Shown here piece by piece: positions 1-6,065 of a stretch of 9,016 bases of DNA. Each line of letters begins with the position of its first letter. Positions within the stretch are counted from its first letter, which is position 1. Under the pieces are notes generated by a model that searched no databases, was not told the DNA's origin, and saw nothing but the letters and a program-made list of their open reading frames with translations. Source of the DNA: Candidatus Omnitrophota bacterium. GTDB lineage: Bacteria > Hinthialibacterota > Hinthialibacteria > Hinthialibacterales > JAKPRU01. The stretch is from assembly GCA_029557025.1 (NCBI GenBank), contig JAKPRU010000648.1, forward strand, positions 1 to 9,016, in the 5' to 3' direction. Position numbers and translations under genes: made by a program.

Positions 1-1
1 A

Positions 2-673
2 GCAAAAAAGGCCGGCAAGGTGCATTTCTGGGGGATGTCCAGCCACGGAAGACAACTGCAAGAATGCCTGGATGCTGCGATTCGCGACGGACGATTCCAT
101 TTTTTCATCGGGCGGTATGACTTTATCAGCTATGCGAATCAGGCCGAGATTTTCCACCGAGCCGCTGAAAAAGGGATCGGGACGGCGGTTTTCAAAATCC
201 GAGCCGGAAACCAGCAAAAGGATTTTCCGGATTTGGAGAAGGAAGGTCTCACTCTGCCTCAAGCCGCGACCCGGTGGGCATTGTCCAATCCGGACGTGTG
301 CAGTGTCTGCGCCGCAATGACCAATTTTGATCAAATTAAGGAATACTGCGGGGCGGTGGGCAAGAAACTCGGGCAGGCCGAGATCGAGATGCTTCAGCGG
401 TACGCGGATGCGGTCTACGACAAGTACTGCCGAAACTGCGGAATCTGTGAGTCTGCCTGCCCGGACCGTGTCGCTGTGGCGGATATCAACCGGTATGCCA
501 TGTATTTCAAATACTATGGTCGGGAGAAAGATTCCATGAAATTGTACGCCTCGATTCCACGCGAGCAGACGGCTTTCCGCTGCGGCGACTGCGCCGGGAA
601 CTGCGATGCGGCGTGTCCCTACGGCAGAAAAGTCCGGGAGGAATTGATTGAGGCCCACAGGATGCTGATATGA
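2..673 (+). CDS. Aldo/keto reductase family protein with C-terminal 4Fe-4S ferredoxin-like domain (5' end outside window)
   Basis: The reading frame is open from base 2, so this is the C-terminal part of a longer gene. The codons upstream of the GTG at 20 (AKKAGK) continue directly into VHFWGMSSHG, which matches the KxGKIRxxGxSSHG strand of aldo/keto reductases. The GTG at 20 is therefore an internal valine, not a start. The later half of a TIM barrel follows (LPQAATRWALSNPDV, then a Gx2 region near 300-380). The C-terminus carries two cysteine clusters: CRNCGICESACP at 428-463, a classic Cx2Cx2Cx3CP, and CGDCAGNCDAACP at about 581-619, which has Cx2Cx3Cx3CP spacing. Both probably bind 4Fe-4S clusters, as in the AKR/ferredoxin fusion family. 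The catalytic Asp, Tyr, Lys and His lie outside the window, so activity and substrate cannot be judged. The stop overlaps the next gene by 4 bp (ATGA), which suggests translational coupling. The family call is firm; the substrate is unknown. Confidence 0.88.
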   Translation, partial: AKKAGKVHFWGMSSHGRQLQECLDAAIRDGRFHFFIGRYDFISYANQAEIFHRAAEKGIGTAVFKIRAGNQQKDFPDLEKEGLTLPQAATRWALSNPDVCSVCAAMTNFDQIKEYCGAVGKKLGQAEIEMLQRYADAVYDKYCRNCGICESACPDRVAVADINRYAMYFKYYGREKDSMKLYASIPREQTAFRCGDCAGNCDAACPYGRKVREELIEAHRMLI

Positions 674-1629
674 ACGCTAAACCGTGGATTTGTTGTTTCA
701 TTTTTGTTCTGATTCTTGGCTGCGGTCGGAAGTCTGAGGAACCGCAACCTGCCCCGGAACAGCCGACTCCACAAGAGGCGGCTGAGGCTGAATCGGCAGA
801 GAACATCTCGGATAACCAGTGGCTGGTTGCGGGCAACCCGGACTGGACCCTGGCGGAAGAACCGACCCTGTATACGCCGGATGACCTCTTCCAGTATGTC
901 AACGGCGCGGCGCCGAAATATGTTTCTTACGGATTTCAGCAGCTGACGCATCTTCGGTATTCCTACCAGAAGGACGACCTTTCCTGCATTACGGTGGATA
1001 TCTATGAGATGGGAAGTCCCCTGGGAGCGTACGGGATTTACAGCACGGCACGGTCACGGGATATCGAGCGGCGGAATTGGGGCACGGAAGGATTCCGATC
1101 CGGGGAGGTTGCCATGGCCTGGAAACAGCATGTGTATGTTCAGGCGATGGCGGATGACGACCGGCCGGTTCTGATCGAAATGCTTGAAAGTATTATGGAT
1201 AGGATTTTTTCGGCCATTCCCGGTGAGGATGTTCTTCCGGAATTGCTTGACGTTTTTCCGAAGGAAAACCTGATCCCATATACGGATCGATATATCGGCA
1301 AGGACCTTCTGGGGTATTCGTTTCTGCCCGGCGGATTTCTGGTGAATTACAACTTGGGCGGACAAGAAGTCCTGGCATTTATCAGCGATCTCGGCACGCC
1401 TGAGGCATCCGAGGCTGCTTTGGCAAGCCTGACGGATTTTGAGCAGCAGCATGGGAAAATCCTGGAAAGTGGCCCGGAAAGCCTCTGGGTGGAAGATTCC
1501 GGCCTAGGGCTGGGTGGTGTTCGAAGCACCGCCGGTTATGTGGCCGGGGTTTTCGGTGTCACTTCGCGAGACCAGGCTGCTCCGCTGCTTGATCGAATCA
1601 TTGCCACTCTTGCGAAAACTCGTAAATGA
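670..1629 (+). CDS. DUF6599-like lipoprotein
   Basis: A 319-residue protein with a short basic N-terminus, a hydrophobic stretch (residues 6-16) and a lipobox LILGC at residues 14-18. It is therefore predicted to be a lipoprotein with Cys18 lipidated. A Glu/Pro/Ala-rich tether follows (about 22-46). The globular part begins near residue 58. Segments such as LFQYVNGAAPKYVSYGF (73-89), ITVDIYEMGSPLGAYGIY (about 107-124) and RSGEVAMAWKQHVYV resemble the DUF6599 family (Y-hNGAA-hYh-YGF followed by h-V-hYDMGS-AFGhY). No enzymatic function is known to me for that family. The start ATG overlaps the stop of the aldo/keto reductase (ATGA), and the stop overlaps or abuts the following oxidoreductase gene. 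It is thus the middle gene of a tight operon. A role next to redox enzymes is inference only. The lipoprotein prediction is good and the family name is from memory of its motifs. Confidence 0.75.
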   Translation: MNAKPWICCFIFVLILGCGRKSEEPQPAPEQPTPQEAAEAESAENISDNQWLVAGNPDWTLAEEPTLYTPDDLFQYVNGAAPKYVSYGFQQLTHLRYSYQKDDLSCITVDIYEMGSPLGAYGIYSTARSRDIERRNWGTEGFRSGEVAMAWKQHVYVQAMADDDRPVLIEMLESIMDRIFSAIPGEDVLPELLDVFPKENLIPYTDRYIGKDLLGYSFLPGGFLVNYNLGGQEVLAFISDLGTPEASEAALASLTDFEQQHGKILESGPESLWVEDSGLGLGGVRSTAGYVAGVFGVTSRDQAAPLLDRIIATLAKTRK

Positions 1630-1643
1630 GGACGGTAAACAAG

Positions 1644-2648
1644 ATGAGTGAAACCACATGCGGTGTTGGTATTGTCGGAATGGATCACTGGTACATCGCG
1701 TTCATGGCGTTGGAAGAACTGGGGCCACAGACGAAATACCCGGTGGTTGCGGTGGCCGATCATGAGTCCTGGCGGCTGGATGCCATTTGCGACAAATGCT
1801 CCTGTCTAAGGACAACAGAGTTCGACCGGGTTCTGGAGCATCCGAATATCGGCCTGATTGTTTCGATGGTGAACAGCGCAGAGAATCCTGATATCTGCCG
1901 GAAGGCACTTGCGAACGGGAAACATGTTCTTTCCGTTAAGCCGCCCGCGATGAATCCGGACGATCTGGACCGGATCATCTATGCGGCCAATGAGCAAGGG
2001 CGGTGGTTTGGTTCATTTGAGAGTTATCGTCGGCTGTTGGGCCGCTATATCCGGGCACGAGAGATTCTTCTTTCGGGGAGGATCGGGAGTCTGGTGACCT
2101 ATCATCAAACGACCCATGCCGGTTTGCCGCAATCCTGGTCCGGGAAACAGGATTCCGGTTGGTGGCTTGATCCGGAGAAAGTCTGTGGCGGGGCATGGAT
2201 CGATCATGGGATTTATGGAACCGATATGGCCCGGTGGCTGTTTGGGGAGCAAGTCTCCTCAATTTCCGCCACAATGACCGTGCGACGGTTCAAGGACCTT
2301 CCCTTTGAGGATTATGGAGTAGCGATCCTGGAGTTTCCCTGTGGCGGGACGGCGGTTCTGGAGGATTCCTGGGTGGCGGTGGACTTTGCCGGAAGTGAGT
2401 GGATTATTGGGACGCACGGGTCCATTCGCATTGATGGGCAGGCGTTCGGCAATAATCCCGTGGTGATTACGTTTTCCGAGAAAGAGGAGATCGTAGCGCA
2501 GGACGAGGAGAAGTCATTTGTGAACCTGTGTAAAGGGCTTTTTGAAGAGAACTCACTGCCGTTTGGACCGGAGGACAGTCGGGAGAACCTGGCGGTCTGT
2601 CTTGCGGCCTATCGGTCCGCCGAGGAAAGGGTTGCCGTAGGGCTATGA
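1644..2648 (+). CDS. Gfo/Idh/MocA family oxidoreductase
   Basis: Predicted NAD(P)-dependent oxidoreductase of 334 residues from the ATG at 1644. The N-terminal Rossmann fold opens with VGIVGMDHWYI, a loose version of GxGxxG. The VxVxD end of the second strand is VAVADHE. The segment GKHVLSVKPPA occupies the place of the usual GKHVhhEKP, so the Glu of the EKP motif is replaced by Val while Lys is kept. The C-terminal domain has GGAWIDHGIYGTDMARWL, equivalent to GGxxhDxGxHxxDhhRxL, with Tyr where His is common. An earlier in-frame ATG at 1626 overlaps the previous stop (ATGA) but has no good ribosome-binding site. The GAGG at 1628-1631, overlapping that stop codon, precedes the ATG at 1644, so I prefer 1644. 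Substrates in this family are usually sugars, inositols or their derivatives and cannot be told here. The gene ends the upstream operon. Confidence 0.88.
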   Translation: MSETTCGVGIVGMDHWYIAFMALEELGPQTKYPVVAVADHESWRLDAICDKCSCLRTTEFDRVLEHPNIGLIVSMVNSAENPDICRKALANGKHVLSVKPPAMNPDDLDRIIYAANEQGRWFGSFESYRRLLGRYIRAREILLSGRIGSLVTYHQTTHAGLPQSWSGKQDSGWWLDPEKVCGGAWIDHGIYGTDMARWLFGEQVSSISATMTVRRFKDLPFEDYGVAILEFPCGGTAVLEDSWVAVDFAGSEWIIGTHGSIRIDGQAFGNNPVVITFSEKEEIVAQDEEKSFVNLCKGLFEENSLPFGPEDSRENLAVCLAAYRSAEERVAVGL

Positions 2649-2694
2649 GAGTGCGCACTCATGCTCGTCCCAGCCATCCCGGACGACGCATGAG
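2649..2694 (+). other. 12-bp palindrome plus long hairpin between operons
   Basis: Immediately after the oxidoreductase stop is a perfect 12-bp palindrome, GAGTGCGCACTC (2649-2660). Its end is shared with a hairpin whose arms are 2658-2670 and 2681-2694, giving 13 base pairs with one bulged C at 2687 and a 10-nt loop. No T-run follows (the next bases are GGTTGACA), so it is not a canonical intrinsic terminator. It ends 2 bp before the -35 box of the secE promoter. It could be a terminator stem for the upstream operon that needs Rho, a transcript-end stabiliser, or a protein-binding operator. Confidence 0.6.
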
Positions 2695-2696
2695 GG

Positions 2697-2725
2697 TTGA
2701 CAGGGGGGCTGTGGATTGGTATATA
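2697..2725 (+). promoter_or_regulatory. Sigma70-type promoter for the secE-nusG-rpl operon
   Basis: A perfect -35 hexamer TTGACA (2697-2702) is followed by a 17-bp spacer and TATATA (2720-2725). Shifting by two gives TATAAG (2722-2727) with a 19-bp spacer. This is the best match to a housekeeping promoter in the window. It lies about 70 bp upstream of secE, where a strong promoter for ribosomal-protein genes is expected. The predicted start of transcription is near 2732. It is a sequence call only. Confidence 0.75.
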
Positions 2726-2732
2726 AGGGTTG

Positions 2733-2760
2733 ATCCCGCGTTGTTACGGGATATTTTTTT
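2733..2760 (+). terminator. Terminator-like hairpin at the predicted 5' end of the secE transcript
   Basis: ATCCCG (2733-2738) pairs with CGGGAT (2747-2752) across an 8-nt loop, followed by A and seven T (2754-2760). This has the form of an intrinsic terminator, although the 6-bp stem is modest. It begins about one base after the predicted transcription start, so it could end read-through from upstream. It could equally act as a 5'-terminal stem-loop that stabilises the mRNA, or as an attenuator. Confidence 0.55.
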
Positions 2761-2794
2761 CGTTTAAAACAGGTTAAGAAACGGTACACCATCG

Positions 2795-3061
2795 ATGGGT
2801 GAGAATCTGATCAAGCGCCTCATCGAGTTTTTGCAGGGCGGCCGGACCGAGAATGGGCAGCGTCAGCTGAGCTGGTTTGCCCGGACGAAATTCGGGGCCG
2901 GTTTTATTGAGGTACTGCGGGAACTCGAGTCGGTCACTTGGCCGACCAAGGAGGATGTTCGGGGGTCGACAGTTGTTGTGCTGATCACGGTTGCGGTGTT
3001 TGCCCTGTACGCGGGCTTTTGGGACCTTGTGATGACTTATGTTGATCAGTGGTTATACTGA
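2795..3061 (+). CDS. secE: Protein translocase subunit SecE
   Basis: An 88-residue SecE, the small essential subunit that clamps SecY in the SecYEG protein-export channel of the inner membrane. The diagnostic conserved amphipathic region is FIEVLRELESVTWPTKEDV (about 37-55), which includes the hallmark VTWPT. It is followed by a single transmembrane segment (about 58-78) and a short tail. The length fits the one-membrane-span form of most bacteria rather than the three-span E. coli form. The ribosome-binding site before the ATG is weak (an AGG near 2771 is too distant to be convincing). It is the first gene after the promoter at 2697-2725. The next gene is nusG, 43 bp downstream, the classical secE-nusG pairing. 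A 6-bp inverted repeat (3045-3050 with 3057-3062) sits across its stop codon. Confidence 0.96.
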   Translation: MGENLIKRLIEFLQGGRTENGQRQLSWFARTKFGAGFIEVLRELESVTWPTKEDVRGSTVVVLITVAVFALYAGFWDLVMTYVDQWLY

Positions 3062-3104
3062 TAATAAGACACCCGAAGATTCGGTTTTCCTGGTAAGGAT
3101 ACAA

Positions 3105-3635
3105 ATGGCAAAGGAATGGTATGTCATTCATACCTATGCGGGATTTGAGAATAAGGTTCGGGAGAACTTGGAGCAAACCATACGCGCCCAGAACCTGCAG
3201 GATCGGATCTCGCAAGTACTGATTCCGACAGAGGAAGTCGTGGAGATTCGCGACGGCCGGCGGAATATCAGCACGCAGAAACTGTTTCCCGGATATGTGA
3301 TCGTGGAAATGGATTTCAGCGATGATACGTGGTTTGTTGTGAAAAACACGCCGGGTGTGACGGGGTTTGTGGGATCGGGAAGAAGTCCGCTGCCCCTTTC
3401 CAAAGAGGAAGTGGAGAATATTCTTCGTCACATGGACGAAACCGATGAAAAGCCGCGTCCCAAAGTTGTTTTTGAGGTTGGGGAACGGGTGAAAGTTATC
3501 GAAGGCCCGTTTTACAATTTTTCCGGGTATGTGGCGGAGATCAACGAGGAGCGGGGGCGTTTAAAAGTGATGGTGGATATTTTGGGACGATCAACTCCGG
3601 TCGAGCTGGATTTCCTTCAGGTAGAGAAAATTTAA
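3105..3635 (+). CDS. nusG: Transcription termination/antitermination factor NusG
   Basis: A 176-residue NusG. The N-terminal NGN domain starts WYVIHTYAGFENKVRENL, continues through LFPGYVIVEMDFSDDTWFVVKNTPGVTGFVG, and binds the RNA polymerase clamp. The C-terminal KOW domain (about 126-176) contains VGERVKVIEGPFYNFSGYV and ends VELDFLQVEKI. In well-studied bacteria this domain contacts S10/NusE or Rho. The frame is open upstream to 3039, but the ATG at 3105 is chosen because AAGGA lies 5 bp before it and because NusG proteins begin MxKxWYVhHTY. No extra domain insertion is present. It lies in the standard place between secE and rplK. Confidence 0.97.
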   Translation: MAKEWYVIHTYAGFENKVRENLEQTIRAQNLQDRISQVLIPTEEVVEIRDGRRNISTQKLFPGYVIVEMDFSDDTWFVVKNTPGVTGFVGSGRSPLPLSKEEVENILRHMDETDEKPRPKVVFEVGERVKVIEGPFYNFSGYVAEINEERGRLKVMVDILGRSTPVELDFLQVEKI

Positions 3636-3639
3636 GAAG

Positions 3640-3663
3640 GCCCATCCGTACAGGATGATGGGC
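3640..3663 (+). promoter_or_regulatory. Hairpin in the nusG-rplK spacer, directly before the rplK ribosome-binding site
   Basis: GCCCATC (3640-3646) can pair with GATGGGC (3657-3663). An alternative inner pairing is CATCC (3643-3647) with GGATG (3653-3657). The structure fills most of the 42-bp spacer and ends two bases before the rplK AGGAG (3666-3670), so its folding could affect ribosome access. In E. coli and others L1 represses its own operon by binding near the start of rplK. That this hairpin is the L1 site is inference. Confidence 0.45.
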
Positions 3664-3677
3664 TGAGGAGTCAAACG

Positions 3678-4103
3678 ATGCCACCGAAAAAGGTTACTGC
3701 ACAGGTGAAGTTGCAGTGTCCTGCCGGACAAGCGAGTCCGGCCCCTCCTGTCGGGACCGCCCTGGGTCCCCAGGGAGTGGCGATTATGGATTTCTGCAAT
3801 CAGTTTAACGAGCGAACGAAGAATCAGATCGGAACGATTATTCCGGTTGTGGTGACTGTTTATCAGGACCGGACGTTTACTTTTATCACGAAGACGCCTC
3901 CGGCGCCGGTTCTGCTCAAGAAAGCCGCCGGACTTGCGAAAGGCTCTCCGGTTCCGAATCGGGAGAAAGTCGGGAAGGTTACTGAGAGCCAAATCCGTGA
4001 AATTGCCGAACTGAAAATGCCGGATTTGAATGCGAATGACGTGGAAACGGCCATGTCCATGATCCGTGGAACGGCGCGTTCCATGGGGGTCGAGGTTGTA
4101 TGA
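3678..4103 (+). CDS. rplK: 50S ribosomal protein L11
   Basis: A 141-residue L11, exactly the usual length. The N-terminal domain has [37 protein letters not shown], the proline-rich signature of the factor-binding face. The C-terminal RNA-binding domain has the family signature [33 protein letters not shown]11 binds the GTPase-associated region of 23S rRNA together with L10-L12. AGGAG at 3666-3670 is 7 bp before the ATG. The stop codon overlaps the rplA start region (ATGATGA), consistent with the coupled rplK-rplA translation known in E. coli. Confidence 0.98.
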   Translation: MPPKKVTAQVKLQCPAGQASPAPPVGTALGPQGVAIMDFCNQFNERTKNQIGTIIPVVVTVYQDRTFTFITKTPPAPVLLKKAAGLAKGSPVPNREKVGKVTESQIREIAELKMPDLNANDVETAMSMIRGTARSMGVEVV

Positions 4104-4813
4104 TGAGACGAAGTAAACGGTATCGGAATATTGCTCAGAATCTGGATCGGTCGAAGGTATACCCGCTGGTCGAATCCATTGATCTGGTGAAGCGGAATGC
4201 GCAGGCGAAGTTCGATGAAACTGTGGAGCTGATCGCCAACCTGGGGATCGATCCCAAGAAAGCCGATCAGCAGGTACGCGGAACGGTCTCTCTTCCGAGC
4301 GGAACCGGGCAGACGGTTCGAGTTCTGGTGTTTGCGGAGGGAGATGCCGCGAAACAGGCGCAGGAGGCGGGGGCGGATTTTGTGGGTTCGGAGGATCTTG
4401 CCAAGAAAATCCAGGAAGGATGGACCGATTTTGATGTGGCCATTGCCACGCCCGATATGATGCGTATTGTTGGGCGACTCGGGAAAATCCTCGGTCCACG
4501 CGGATTGATGCCCAATCCGAAAACCGGAACGGTCACAACCGACGTGGCCCGGACGATTCAGGAATTCAAAGCAGGGAAGATCGAATATCGCGCGGATCGA
4601 ACAGGGGGCATTCATGTTCGGGTCGGCAAAGCCTCTTTCTCGTCGCAACAGCTGCTGGATAATATCCGGGCGGTTATTGATGCGCTGCTGCGTGCGCGGC
4701 CTGCGACAGCCAAAGGACAATATGTCAAGAGCCTGTTTCTCTGCTCTACGATGAGTCCGAGTGTGCGTCTGGACATCAATGAGGTCCGCGAAGCGATACG
4801 CAGTGGTGTGTGA
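4103..4813 (+). CDS. rplA: 50S ribosomal protein L1
   Basis: L1 of 236 residues from the second ATG (4103), or 237 from the first (4100). The GAGG at 4092-4095 is 7 bp from 4103 and only 4 bp from 4100, so I prefer 4103. Both starts overlap the rplK stop. The L1 signature [23 protein letters not shown] is present (read in two parts near residues 122-145), as are the N-terminal KRY and [25 protein letters not shown] regions. The protein ends [11 protein letters not shown], so it is complete. L1 forms the mobile stalk that helps release deacylated tRNA, and in characterised bacteria it also represses translation of its own mRNA. Confidence 0.98.
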   Translation: MRRSKRYRNIAQNLDRSKVYPLVESIDLVKRNAQAKFDETVELIANLGIDPKKADQQVRGTVSLPSGTGQTVRVLVFAEGDAAKQAQEAGADFVGSEDLAKKIQEGWTDFDVAIATPDMMRIVGRLGKILGPRGLMPNPKTGTVTTDVARTIQEFKAGKIEYRADRTGGIHVRVGKASFSSQQLLDNIRAVIDALLRARPATAKGQYVKSLFLCSTMSPSVRLDINEVREAIRSGV

Positions 4814-5071
4814 TTGGGCGGGTCGATCCGTGGGCTTGCGAAGGTATATCGGAGGATGAAACGGGAATAAAAAAACGAACATCGACGTCGAAGACAGCAG
4901 GTGCGCCGGCGCGCTGAAATATCCTGCCGAGACCGGGATGCCATTGACCATAGAACTCCACGCGGGGATCGCTTTCCCGTGTAGCATTTATGGAAAACCC
5001 GGCTTTGGCGCCGGGTTTTTTCGTTAGAGGCAATAAGAAGAATCGGTTGTAAGGAAAGGAGGTGACGCAAT
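4814..5071 (+). ncRNA. L10 leader (rplJL leader RNA) with attenuator
   Basis: The 258-bp gap between rplA and rplJ carries the conserved L10-leader core. AAGACAGCAGGTGC (4891-4904) and GAAATATCCTGCCGAGA (4916-4932) match my memory of the Rfam L10_leader consensus (AGACAGCAGGUG and CUUAAUNUCCUGCCGAG). GCAGG (4897-4901) pairs with CCTGC (4923-4927). Within it, GCGC (4903-4906) and GCGC (4911-4914) close a small apical stem-loop, leaving the AAATAT internal loop expected of the L10-L12 binding site. The element ends in a strong terminator at 4994-5021. CCGGG at 4933-4937 could pair with CCCGG (4998-5002) of the terminator as an antiterminator, which is a guess. In E. coli and B. subtilis the L10-L12 complex binds this RNA to repress rplJL, in B. 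subtilis by attenuation. Confidence 0.87.
4994..5021 (+). terminator. Intrinsic terminator/attenuator upstream of rplJ
   Basis: AAAACCCGGC (4994-5003) pairs perfectly with GCCGGGTTTT (5010-5019) across the 6-nt loop TTTGGC. The T-run extends through 5021. It has ten pairs including six G-C, the strongest terminator geometry in the window. It lies at the end of the L10 leader and 50 bp before rplJ, so it most likely controls how much transcription reaches rplJ-rplL. Confidence 0.88.
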
Positions 5072-5074
5072 TTG
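5056..5074 (+). promoter_or_regulatory. Perfect Shine-Dalgarno before a TTG start (rplJ)
   Basis: AAGGAGGTGA (5056-5065) is fully complementary to the canonical 16S rRNA 3' tail (TCACCTCCTT). It lies 6 bp before TTG at 5072-5074. No in-frame ATG or GTG gives an L10-like N-terminus, so the TTG is the start. The unusually strong site may offset the weak start codon of a highly expressed gene. Confidence 0.85.
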
Positions 5075-5596
5075 AAGAAAGCGGAGAAGATAGAGCTGGC
5101 AGATCGGTACAAGGATCTTGTCAATCGCTCGGCGGGAGTTCTTCTGTTCGGATACCGGGGTCTCAAGGTCACCGATCTGACCGAATTACGTCGGAAATTC
5201 CATGCAGAAGGTTCCCAAGTTCGGGTTGTGAGAAACCGGATGCTGAAGCGTGCCGTGGAAGGTCAGCCGTTCGCCGGAGTGGCTGATTTTATGGAAGGAC
5301 CGACAGCGGCCGTTTTTGTGTCAAAGGATCCGGCTGCCTCGGCCAAGACGCTGGTGGCTTTTGCCAAGGATCACCCACAGGTTGTGGTAGGAGGCGGTAT
5401 TGTCGAAAGGAGCCTGATTCGTCCGGAACGGGTGAGTTTTCTGGCCGATCTACCGAGCCGGGAAGTTTTGCAGGCCCAGATTCTGGCGGGGATCATCAGT
5501 CCCATGACAGGTCTGGCCGCCGGTTTCACCGCGATTCACCAGCAGCTGCTTGGACTGTTTGATGCCTATCGAACGAAATTGGAAGAGGCGGCGTGA
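5072..5596 (+). CDS. rplJ: 50S ribosomal protein L10
   Basis: A 174-residue L10, the base of the L12 stalk. The N-terminal rRNA-binding domain has LFGYRGLKVTDLTELRRKF and VRVVRNRMLKRAV (residues 25-63), followed by GPTAAVFVSKDPAASAKTL. The segment LADLPSREVLQAQILAGI leads into the C-terminal helix (about 134-174), which in the family binds L12 dimers. Translation starts at TTG behind a perfect Shine-Dalgarno sequence. Expression is probably subject to the L10 leader and attenuator just upstream. A small hairpin (5614-5620 with 5626-5632, one G-T pair) lies in the 76-bp spacer to rplL. Confidence 0.97.
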   Translation: MKKAEKIELADRYKDLVNRSAGVLLFGYRGLKVTDLTELRRKFHAEGSQVRVVRNRMLKRAVEGQPFAGVADFMEGPTAAVFVSKDPAASAKTLVAFAKDHPQVVVGGGIVERSLIRPERVSFLADLPSREVLQAQILAGIISPMTGLAAGFTAIHQQLLGLFDAYRTKLEEAA

Positions 5597-5672
5597 GAAC
5601 AAGAGTGATGAATGGGTGGCGCACAGCCATCCGCAGTTTCATAAAAAGTCTTAGAATGGAGTAGAAAACCCC

Positions 5673-6065
5673 ATGGCAAGTGAAAAAATCGAAAAAATTC
5701 TGGAAGAGATCGCTTCGTTGACCTTGATGGAAGCGGCGGAATTGAAGCAGGCTTTTGAAGAGAAGTTTGGTGTAACCGCTGCTGTGCCGATGGCCGGAAT
5801 GATGGCCATGCCCGGAATGGGCGGAGGGGGCGCAGAGGCGCCCGCGGAAGAGAAGTCGGAATTCGATGTGATTCTGGTTGCAGCGGGTGAGAAGAAAATC
5901 CAGGTTATCAAGGTGGTGCGTGAATTGACCAACTTGGGCCTGAAAGAAGCCAAAGCGCTGGTAGACGAGCCTGGGAAGCCGATCAAGACCGGTGTGAGCA
6001 AGGAAGAAGCCATGACCGTGAAAGCCAAGCTGGAAGAAGTTGGCGCGACGGTCGAAGTGAAGTAA
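5673..6065 (+). CDS. rplL: 50S ribosomal protein L7/L12
   Basis: A complete 130-residue L7/L12, the multi-copy stalk protein that recruits translational GTPases. The N-terminal dimerisation domain is residues 1-34 ([20 protein letters not shown]). A flexible hinge follows (about 35-60). The C-terminal domain (about 62-130) has [47 protein letters not shown] and the final [11 protein letters not shown]. The hinge is rich in Met and Gly ([15 protein letters not shown]) rather than the usual Ala/Pro-rich run. TGGAG at 5657-5661 is the likely, rather distant, ribosome-binding site. rpoB does not follow. Confidence 0.98.
   Translation: MASEKIEKILEEIASLTLMEAAELKQAFEEKFGVTAAVPMAGMMAMPGMGGGGAEAPAEEKSEFDVILVAAGEKKIQVIKVVRELTNLGLKEAKALVDEPGKPIKTGVSKEEAMTVKAKLEEVGATVEVK

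Noticed and set aside
20..22. GTG at 20 as the start of the aldo/keto reductase
   Set aside because: The frame is open to base 2 and the upstream residues (AKKAGK) continue the family motif. The true start is outside the window.
507..1763. Long minus-strand reading frames opposite the lipoprotein gene
   Set aside because: They lie opposite genes with clear family motifs, have Arg/Ser-rich composition typical of antisense translation, and match nothing recognisable.
2640..2795. tRNA-Trp upstream of secE
   Set aside because: Gene order in many bacteria suggested looking for one, but no cloverleaf or TTCGA arm is present. The hairpins there are too short for a tRNA.
3039..3104. Earlier nusG start at 3039
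   Set aside because: It would overlap secE and add 22 residues not seen in NusG. The ATG at 3105 has a good AAGGA site and a standard N-terminus.
3591..4987. Long minus-strand frames of 302 and 374 codons opposite rplK-rplA
   Set aside because: They are antisense to unmistakable L11 and L1 genes, with low-complexity, His/Pro/Arg-rich composition and no domain.
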